Shown here: piece after piece, positions 1-4,704 of the stretch | How positions within the stretch are numbered: position 1 is the stretch's first letter | Layout of the letters: the number at the start of each line of letters is the position of its first letter | Assembly (NCBI GenBank): GCA_013329855.1 | Contig: DUJI01000293.1 | Location: 1 to 6,261 of the forward strand | Length of the DNA: 6,261 nt | Source: Thermoplasmata archaeon | GTDB lineage: Archaea; Thermoplasmatota; Thermoplasmata; RBG-16-68-12 | Direction: 5' to 3' | Position numbers and translations under genes: made by a program | The notes under the pieces: model-generated | Databases searched by the model: none | What the model saw: only the letters and a program-made list of their open reading frames with translations | What the model was told of the DNA's origin: nothing

Positions 1-305
1 GAGCTGGGTTCAGACCGTCGTGAGACAGGTTTGTTGCTTTTTGGTGGAAGCGCTTTGATGCCTGAGGGGAAGGTCCCTTAAGTACGAGAGGAACGGGGGA
101 TCGGCGCCTCTAGTGTATGGGTTGTCTGGCAAGGCATTGCCCAGCAGCCACGCGCTATACGGATAACGGCTGAAAGCATCTAAGCCGGAAACCGCCCTCA
201 AGACGAGGCATCTTACGGCCGCGGTAGTCGACCGCGTTGATAGAGCGGGGGTGTACGCAGGAAGTTCGCAAGAGCGACCTGTTCAGCCCGCCGCCACTAA
301 CCGCC
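1..305 (+). rRNA. 23S ribosomal RNA, 3' end (partial)
   Basis: This is the end of the large-subunit rRNA, covering the last of the peptidyl-transferase ring and domain VI. Base 1 corresponds to about E. coli position 2576. The GAGCTGGGTT at the left edge puts U2585 at base 10 and A2602 at base 27. The sarcin-ricin loop AGTACGAGAGGAAC lies at 81-94, with the ricin-target adenine at base 87; GGAAC rather than GGACC is the archaeal/eukaryotic form. Further conserved blocks are GGGTTGTCTGGCAAGGCA (119-136), GCTGAAAGCATCTAAGC (169-185), GTTGATAG (236-243) and CACTAA (295-300). The 5' part lies outside the window. The exact 3' end is uncertain: I place it a few bases after CACTAA, roughly 300-315. 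No 5S rRNA follows. Confidence 0.96.
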
Positions 306-342
306 GTAGCCACACTAGCACCCGTCGGTGGTGCGTTGGCGG
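301..342 (+). other. Possible stem-loop just after the 23S 3' end
   Basis: The spacer directly after the 23S core can fold. CCGCC at 301-305 pairs with GGCGG at 338-342, and inside it GCACC at 318-322 pairs with GGTGC at 330-334. This may belong to the processing stem that brackets archaeal 23S, or to the end of the transcript. No T-run follows it, so it is not a clear terminator. The stems are short and GC-rich sequence folds easily, so confidence is low. The rest of the spacer, to about 430, shows nothing else I can support. Confidence 0.25.
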
Positions 343-431
343 CTTGGCCGTCAAACAGGACGCCTATGATCGGTACCCGTGATTTTCCCGCGAGTCGTTT
401 CGGACTGAGCGGAAGCGTTCCCCACCGGCAC

Positions 432-438
432 GTTTATT
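432..438 (+). promoter_or_regulatory. TATA-like box for the methyltransferase gene
   Basis: GTTTATT is an AT-rich element inside GC-rich spacer. Its TTTA ends 27 bases before the ATG at 463. Archaeal TATA boxes centre about 25-27 bases before the transcription start, so the transcript should begin at or within a base or two of the ATG and be leaderless. The bases between box and ATG contain no purine-rich ribosome binding site, in agreement. Confidence 0.6.
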
Positions 439-462
439 CGGACTCCAGAATCTCTTCCGGAC

Positions 463-1311
463 ATGGCCACGACCAGTTGGGAGCGGCTCGCGGACTGGTA
501 CGATGCGAAGCAGGGCGATGAGGGCGACCTCTGGCACCGAACCCTGATCGATCCGACCTTTCTCCGGGTCGTCGGGGACGTGCATGGCCTTCGCCTGCTG
601 GACCTGGCCTGTGGGAACGGCTACCTCTCGCGGAGGTTCGCCCGCGAGGGCGCGACCGTGGTGGGCGTGGACGCCTCGAGCCCGATCATCCGGCGGGCCC
701 GGGCGCGGGAGGCGAAAGAGCCTTTGGGCATCCGCTATCTCGTCGCGGACGCCACGCGGCACATCCCGCTGGAGTCCGGGAGCTTTGATATCGTGGCCTC
801 GAACATGGCCCTCATGGACATGGAGGACGTCGAGGGTGCCATCCAGGAGGCTGCGCGGCTGCTGAGATCGGGCGGGCGCTTCGTCGCGAGCCTCTGCCAC
901 CCCTGCTTCGACCAGGGGCCCAGCTCCACGTGGATCCTGGAGCGGTTCTTCCGGACGACGAAGGTCTGGAGGAAGGTCGCGCGGTACCGTCACCCGTTCG
1001 CGGACGAGATGCCCTGGGGGATCGAGGAAAGGACCGTCACGACGGTGGGCTACCACCGCCCGCTCTCATGGTACGCCCGCGTCCTCCGGGATGCGGGATT
1101 CCTCATCCGTTCTCTCGAGGAGCCCGAGCCCACCCCGGAGTTCATCGAGGGGAGCCCGCAGGGACACTACGTGGTGGAGATCCCGCTCCACCTGGTGATC
1201 GAGGCCGTCCAGTGGCCGACTCGGGCTCGCCCGCCCCGGTCCCGGGCACGCCCCGCGCAGACGGCGAGCCGGCGCAAGACCCGATCGCCCAAGGCTTCGG
1301 CCACCCGCTGA
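463..1311 (+). CDS. Class I SAM-dependent methyltransferase
   Basis: A 282-residue, probably cytosolic methyltransferase with a Rossmann-type SAM-binding domain. Motif I, LLDLACGNGYLSR, is at residues 45-57. The acidic end of strand 2 is D70 in VVGVDAS. VADAT (94-98) is the adenine-contacting region. FDIVASNMALMDMED (108-122) is strand 4 and the following loop. LLRSGGRFVASLCHPCF (133-149) carries the post-motif HPCF signature common in small-molecule methyltransferases. YHRPLSWY (197-204), then a DAGF segment and an EEPEP segment near 219-223, complete the fold. The methyl acceptor cannot be told from the sequence. The ATG at 463 is chosen because a TATA-like box lies 27 bases upstream. Residues 252-282 form a tail with 11 Arg/Lys and no acidic residue, outside the normal domain. 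The gene lies downstream of 23S rRNA, but nothing shows that rRNA is its substrate. Confidence 0.9.
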   Translation: MATTSWERLADWYDAKQGDEGDLWHRTLIDPTFLRVVGDVHGLRLLDLACGNGYLSRRFAREGATVVGVDASSPIIRRARAREAKEPLGIRYLVADATRHIPLESGSFDIVASNMALMDMEDVEGAIQEAARLLRSGGRFVASLCHPCFDQGPSSTWILERFFRTTKVWRKVARYRHPFADEMPWGIEERTVTTVGYHRPLSWYARVLRDAGFLIRSLEEPEPTPEFIEGSPQGHYVVEIPLHLVIEAVQWPTRARPPRSRARPAQTASRRKTRSPKASATR

Positions 1312-1343
1312 GATCCTCCCGGAACCGGACCGCCCACCGGAAC

Positions 1344-1349
1344 GTTTAC
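1344..1349 (+). promoter_or_regulatory. TATA-like box for the XPF nuclease gene
   Basis: GTTTAC lies in the 62-base gap between the methyltransferase stop and the nuclease. Its TTTA ends 26 bases before the GTG at 1374. The surrounding ACGTTTA resembles the element before the methyltransferase (also ACGTTTA). The spacing predicts a leaderless transcript starting at the GTG, so this gene need not depend on readthrough from the gene upstream. Confidence 0.55.
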
Positions 1350-1373
1350 GTCCCGACCTCGCTTGGCGAAGGC

Positions 1374-2057
1374 GTGGTTCGAGTCCCCCTCATCATCGAT
1401 TCGAACGAGCCCGAGGACATCCCGGAGAAGCTCCAGGAATTCGGTGTCGAGTTCGAGGTGAGGAAGATCGCGCCGGGAGACTATGTCCTGGGCCCGGTCG
1501 GCATCGAGCGCAAGACCCTGACCGACTTCTTCAGCAGCCTGGTCAAGAAGCGGCTCTTCGAGCAGGTGCAGCGTCTGCGGGACGCCTACCCGCAGCCCCT
1601 CGTCATCCTCGAGGGGGATCTCGCCGAGATCTCCACCTTCCAGCATCCGCAGGCCATCCTGGGCGCGCTCCTGTCCATCGAGACGACGGAGCGCGTGCCC
1701 GTCCTGAACACGGCGGACAAGGACCAGACCGCGCTCCTCCTGAGCGTCCTCTGGAAACGCCAGGACAAGGGCGCTGCGGAATACGGCCTGCGGCACAAAC
1801 CCAAGGCGATGACTCGGGACCAGCGGCAGCGGTTCCTCGTGGAAGGCCTGCCGAGCGTGGGAGAGACCCTCGCGCGGAACCTCCTGGAGCACTTCGGCAC
1901 CGTGCAGGCCGTGTTCAACGCCTCCGAGGAGGACCTGAAGCGAGTCGCCAAGATCGGGGATGTGAAGGCCGCGGAAATCGTGCAGCTCGTCCGCGCGAAG
2001 TACGAGGCCCCGCAGAAACGGCTCGACGCGCCCTCCGACGAGAGCGCGGCCCTTTGA
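1374..2057 (+). CDS. xpf: XPF/ERCC4-family structure-specific DNA nuclease (nuclease plus HhH form)
   Basis: A 227-residue endonuclease of the XPF/Mus81 family, which cuts branched DNA such as flaps, splayed arms and forks during repair and replication restart. The ERCC4 nuclease domain is residues 4 to about 135: IIDSNEP (7-13), GDYVLG (35-40) and the hallmark IERKTLTDF (44-52), with D36, E45, R46, K47 and D51 as the expected metal and catalytic residues, then LVILEGD (76-82). Two helix-hairpin-helix motifs follow, GLPSVGETLARNLLEHFG (about 159-176) and VAKIGDVKAAEIVQLV (about 190-205), which bind DNA. There is no helicase domain, unlike euryarchaeal Hef. The reading frame stays open upstream to about 930, but that part is out of frame with a good methyltransferase gene. 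The GTG at 1374 sits just before the first conserved strand and 26 bases after a TATA-like box. Family members work as dimers; the crenarchaeal form pairs with PCNA, but no clear PIP box is visible here. Confidence 0.93.
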   Translation: MVRVPLIIDSNEPEDIPEKLQEFGVEFEVRKIAPGDYVLGPVGIERKTLTDFFSSLVKKRLFEQVQRLRDAYPQPLVILEGDLAEISTFQHPQAILGALLSIETTERVPVLNTADKDQTALLLSVLWKRQDKGAAEYGLRHKPKAMTRDQRQRFLVEGLPSVGETLARNLLEHFGTVQAVFNASEEDLKRVAKIGDVKAAEIVQLVRAKYEAPQKRLDAPSDESAAL

Positions 2058-2063
2058 CAACAG

Positions 2064-2069
2064 GTTTAT
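2064..2069 (+). promoter_or_regulatory. TATA-like box for the membrane protein gene, overlapping an upstream ATG
   Basis: GTTTAT lies just after the nuclease stop codon. Its TTTA ends 30 bases before the ATG at 2098. It overlaps an earlier in-frame ATG at 2068, which could not be on a transcript started from this box. It is the third GTTTAY element in a row on this strand with nearly the same distance to a start codon. Confidence 0.55.
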
Positions 2070-2097
2070 GACACGTCCCCCCGCTGGACGCCGCGGG

Positions 2098-2967
2098 ATG
2101 CATTCCACGGAGTCGACCCACTGGGCCCACGCGGAGCGTTCCGCGCCTCCGTCCGGCTTCCGGGCGCAGCTCGCGCGCGGCCTCCATCTCACCGGGATCA
2201 GCCTGCGCGTGCTCGTGCACGACCCGCACCTCCTCGCCCTCCCGTTCCTGGCCCTCGTGTTCAGCGGGTTCGTCTGGCTCCTCGTCTTCATCAGCTTCTG
2301 GGCCGTCGGCTACTCGCCCGCGGCGGCGTCCTCCACGATCCTCTATCAGGAGATGTTCGTGGCCTACCTGCTCACGTACTTCCTGTGCACGTACTTCATG
2401 GCGGCCATCGTGGGCGCCGCGGACACGCGACTCCAGGGGCACCGCCCGACCGTCTCGGACGGATTCCGCGCGGCGAACGGGTGCTTCTTCCGCATCGTCG
2501 CCTGGAGCCTGTTCGCCGCCACGTTCGGCGTCCTCCTGCGGCTCGCCTCCTTGCGGTGGGAGCAGGCGGGGAGGATCCAGGCCCGCATCCTGGGGAACCC
2601 GTGGCCCATCGCGAGCGTGTTCGTCCTTCCCGCGATGGCCGTGGAGGACCTCGGCCCCGTCGGGGCGTTCCGCCGCAGCCGCCACCTGGTCCGCGAGCGC
2701 TGGGGCTCCCACCCGAGCGGCGTCCTGGGCACCGGCGTCGTGTTCCTCCTCCTCTGGCTCTGCGGGTTCGTCCCCCTGCTCTGGGGAATCCTCGGAGACG
2801 GCGGCTATCTCGGGGTCGGCCTCGCGGTGCTCCTCTGGCTCGGGCTCATGGCCCTGTGGTCCGTGGTCCACGGGATCCTCGTGACCAGCCTGTACCACTA
2901 CGCCACGGAGAGCAGCGCGGCCTTCGGGTTCAGCTGGAAGGCGCTGAACCACCCGTGGATCCGCTAG
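2098..2967 (+). CDS. Polytopic membrane protein resembling the DUF6159 family
   Basis: A 289-residue integral membrane protein of unknown function. After a soluble N-terminus of about 40 residues there are roughly six hydrophobic segments: about 44-71, 85-107, 132-152, 168-183, 208-232 and 237-264. The N-terminal pattern RGLHLTGISLRVLVHDPHLL (residues 27-46) resembles DUF6159 proteins, in which a conserved amphipathic stretch leads into the first helix. The segment PAMAVEDLGPVGAFRRSRHL (178-197), followed by a WG at about 202-203, has the amphipathic post-helix pattern of this family and of related DUF975-like proteins. I choose the ATG at 2098 over the one at 2068 because the earlier codon lies inside the predicted TATA box; the extra ten residues, MTRPPAGRRG, look non-conserved. 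The last 38 bases overlap the trm1 gene on the other strand. Family assignment is from memory of the pattern and has not been searched. Confidence 0.8.
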   Translation: MHSTESTHWAHAERSAPPSGFRAQLARGLHLTGISLRVLVHDPHLLALPFLALVFSGFVWLLVFISFWAVGYSPAAASSTILYQEMFVAYLLTYFLCTYFMAAIVGAADTRLQGHRPTVSDGFRAANGCFFRIVAWSLFAATFGVLLRLASLRWEQAGRIQARILGNPWPIASVFVLPAMAVEDLGPVGAFRRSRHLVRERWGSHPSGVLGTGVVFLLLWLCGFVPLLWGILGDGGYLGVGLAVLLWLGLMALWSVVHGILVTSLYHYATESSAAFGFSWKALNHPWIR

Positions 2968-4051
2968 GCGCCGTCGCGAGGAAGGCCCGCAGAACCTCCT
3001 CGTGGGGCGCGTCCGTCCGGACGCCGCGCGGATGGAAGTGGGTGCGCTCCGCGCGGAAGCCCACGGCCCGCAGACTTTCCAGGAAGCGGTCGAGCTTGGG
3101 CGGCGACCCCCGGAGGCGCTTCGCCATCTCGTCCGTGGTCACGAAGAAGGGCGGCAGGTCGATCTCCCGCCGGAGCGTGTCCAGGAGCCGTCCCCCGGCC
3201 GCGGACGTCCATTCCGAGGGGGACAGGGACCGCACGAAGGCGGGATCCCCGAGGGGTCCCGTCCAGAGGGGGCCGATCGCCTCGGGCTCCCGTGCGTCGA
3301 CCCGGCGGAACACCCCCTCCCGGTCGCGGAGGTAGTAGCCGAGCTCCGCTGGGGGCTCCTTGAGCCCGTCCAGCACCCGGAGGTGCACGCGGAAGAAGTG
3401 CTCCGCGGCGAAGGCGAGCTGGGGTCGGATCCCCTTGGCGTGGGCCTCCGCGACGCGGGCGATGTATCCCAGGAGGATCCGGAGACCGATCTCGTGGCCC
3501 TGCTCGCACCGGAGGGGATGGGCCACATAGCGGCGCTGGCACGTCTTCGGATACGTCCCGCAGAGAGGTGCCGTGTCCGTGGCCGTGATCCCCAACCCGG
3601 AGGGCGTCTTCGCGCCGTGGAGTGCGTGCCCGAGGAACGGCGTCGGCGGTCCGAAGGGGTCGATGTCGACGTAGTCGTACGCCGTTCGGGCCAGGTGGCC
3701 TCGGAGGTCGCCGTGGAAGACCTCGCCGGCGAGGCCGTTCCGCTCGAGGTTCATGCGAATGAGCACCGCGGCCTCGGGAGACATGTCCACGAACCCCAGG
3801 TCCGGGATGCCCGCCTCGAGCCCCATGCGGACGCCCCACGCCCCGGTGGCCGCGAGACCGTCCAGCACGCGCGTCGGCCGGCCCGGCCACCTGGCCAGCA
3901 CGACCGCGCTGAGGTCGCGGTTCACCGTCATCGTGGGATTGTAGAACGGGTACGGACCCTTGGCCCCGGGCCCCTTGCGGCGCGGCACGTCGGGCACGAG
4001 CAGGCGCGCGTGGCCCTCGACGACCTCCTTGAGCGGGAAAGGGAAGTCCAC
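2930..4051 (-). CDS. trm1: tRNA (guanine(26)-N2)-dimethyltransferase Trm1
   Basis: Trm1 uses SAM to form N2,N2-dimethylguanosine at position 26 of tRNA. The 373-residue length matches archaeal Trm1 (about 380). Visible signatures are EGHARLLVP (12-20), the family block FYNPTMTVNRDLS (36-48), motif I LDGLAATGAWGVR (63-75), acidic D89 at the end of strand 2, the catalytic block VDIDPFGPP (128-136) and TATDTAPLCGTYPKTCQRRY (156-175), followed by E187-IGLRIL. The C-terminal half is the Trm1-specific tRNA-binding domain. The GTG at 4051 is the first possible start: the frame upstream runs open to a stop at 4106-4108 with no ATG, GTG or TTG. No ribosome binding site or TATA box precedes it, and the NTPase gene ends 37 bases upstream, so the two are probably co-transcribed. 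The final residues, SGSTGGSAPSS, look like a non-conserved extension read across the end of the convergent membrane protein gene. Confidence 0.95.
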   Translation of the reverse strand: MDFPFPLKEVVEGHARLLVPDVPRRKGPGAKGPYPFYNPTMTVNRDLSAVVLARWPGRPTRVLDGLAATGAWGVRMGLEAGIPDLGFVDMSPEAAVLIRMNLERNGLAGEVFHGDLRGHLARTAYDYVDIDPFGPPTPFLGHALHGAKTPSGLGITATDTAPLCGTYPKTCQRRYVAHPLRCEQGHEIGLRILLGYIARVAEAHAKGIRPQLAFAAEHFFRVHLRVLDGLKEPPAELGYYLRDREGVFRRVDAREPEAIGPLWTGPLGDPAFVRSLSPSEWTSAAGGRLLDTLRREIDLPPFFVTTDEMAKRLRGSPPKLDRFLESLRAVGFRAERTHFHPRGVRTDAPHEEVLRAFLATAPSGSTGGSAPSS

Positions 4052-4088
4052 GACGGCGGAATCGCAGCCGGCCAGATAGGCCTTCGGG

Positions 4089-4634
4089 TCAGAGGACCTC
4101 GCCCTTCATCAGCTTCACGATCTTGTAGGGCAGCAGGTTCCGGTTGACCAAGGTGACCTCGAGGATCCGCACGTCATCTCGGCGGCGGATGTCCTGCAGG
4201 AGCGGATTGCGGGACTTCTTGTGCAGGGTGAGCAGGAGCGGCTTGTCCGCCTCCAACGCGTCCTTCACGGCCTGGACGAAGTTGGGCGACTCGACCTCCA
4301 TCTTCCCCACCTCGTCGATCACGATGACGTCCGCGCCGTCCGTGGCGCGCCGCAGCGCGTTCACGCCGACCTCCTCGAGCGCGCTGATGTCGATCCCGTA
4401 GCGGCCGACCATGGTCTTGGACTCGATCTCACGCGACGCGAAGACCCGCTTCTCCTTGGTCGTCCAGTCGAGGACGTAGAACCCTTCGCGGCGATTGCGC
4501 TTGACGATGGGCTCCGTGATCATGCCGCCGACCTTCTTGCCGTCGGCCTCGAGCATCTCGATGACTTTGAGAAGGCAGAAGGTCTTGCCCGCCCCGGGGA
4601 GGCCCGTGATGCCGATCTTCAACGCCTCACCCAT
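4089..4634 (-). CDS. THEP1-family P-loop nucleoside-triphosphatase
   Basis: A 181-residue P-loop NTPase of the THEP1/NTPase_1 family (formerly DUF265). Characterised members hydrolyse NTPs; the cellular role is unsettled. Walker A is GLPGAGKT (11-18) and Walker B is VIVIDEVGKME (103-113), with the Asp-Glu pair at 107-108. Other family features are GGMITEPI (36-43), REGFYVLD (49-56) and VGRYGI (76-81). The length is normal and no extra domain is present. A GTG at 4655 would add seven residues, but it lies upstream of the transcription start predicted from the TATA box at 4672-4679 (about 4648). The ATG at 4634 has a GGAG at 4644-4647 spaced nine bases away and begins right before the Walker A strand, as in most relatives. 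The gene is first in a likely two-gene unit with trm1. Confidence 0.92.
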   Translation of the reverse strand: MGEALKIGITGLPGAGKTFCLLKVIEMLEADGKKVGGMITEPIVKRNRREGFYVLDWTTKEKRVFASREIESKTMVGRYGIDISALEEVGVNALRRATDGADVIVIDEVGKMEVESPNFVQAVKDALEADKPLLLTLHKKSRNPLLQDIRRRDDVRILEVTLVNRNLLPYKIVKLMKGEVL

Positions 4635-4643
4635 CGGGCCAAA

Positions 4644-4647
4644 CTCC
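4644..4647 (-). promoter_or_regulatory. Ribosome binding site that decides the NTPase start
   Basis: On the minus strand GGAG lies nine bases before the ATG at 4634. It falls within the short leader expected from the TATA box at 4672-4679. It supports the ATG at 4634 rather than the GTG at 4655. Confidence 0.55.
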
Positions 4648-4671
4648 AAGTTCACCCATAGGGCAGGGTTC

Positions 4672-4679
4672 TATAAAAA
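4672..4679 (-). promoter_or_regulatory. TATA box for the NTPase-trm1 unit
   Basis: Read on the minus strand this is TTTTTATA, the strongest AT-rich element in the window. It lies in the 70-base gap between the transporter stop and the NTPase start. About 26 bases downstream of its centre, near 4648-4650, is the expected transcription start, giving a leader of about 15 bases. Its run of five T is also 26-30 bases after the transporter stop and could assist termination of that upstream gene. Confidence 0.65.
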
Positions 4680-4704
4680 CCGTCACCGCAGCCGTCGAGG
4701 GGCG

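Noticed and set aside
219..236. Inverted repeat CGCGGTAGTCGACCGCG
   Set aside because: It lies inside 23S domain VI and is most simply one of its normal helices.
306..431. Possible 5S rRNA or tRNA in the spacer after 23S
   Set aside because: No conserved 5S loop sequence, no tRNA TPsiC or anticodon-arm pattern, and the length is marginal.
10..521. Short frames in and around the 23S rRNA
   Set aside because: They lie within rRNA or spacer, and the rRNA sequence is clearly recognised.
930..1373. N-terminal extension of the XPF frame (148 codons)
   Set aside because: Pro/Gly/Arg-rich, unlike any domain, overlapping the methyltransferase in another frame; the ERCC4 fold starts right after the GTG at 1374.
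1167..2952. Long minus-strand frames opposite the methyltransferase, XPF and membrane protein genes
   Set aside because: Low-complexity Arg/Glu/Gly-rich translations lying across three genes with clear motifs.
3002..4147. Long plus-strand frame (381 codons) opposite trm1
   Set aside because: Arg/Gly/Pro/Ala-rich translation with no recognisable domain, wholly antisense to a clear trm1 gene; typical of GC-rich DNA, where stops are rare in shadow frames.
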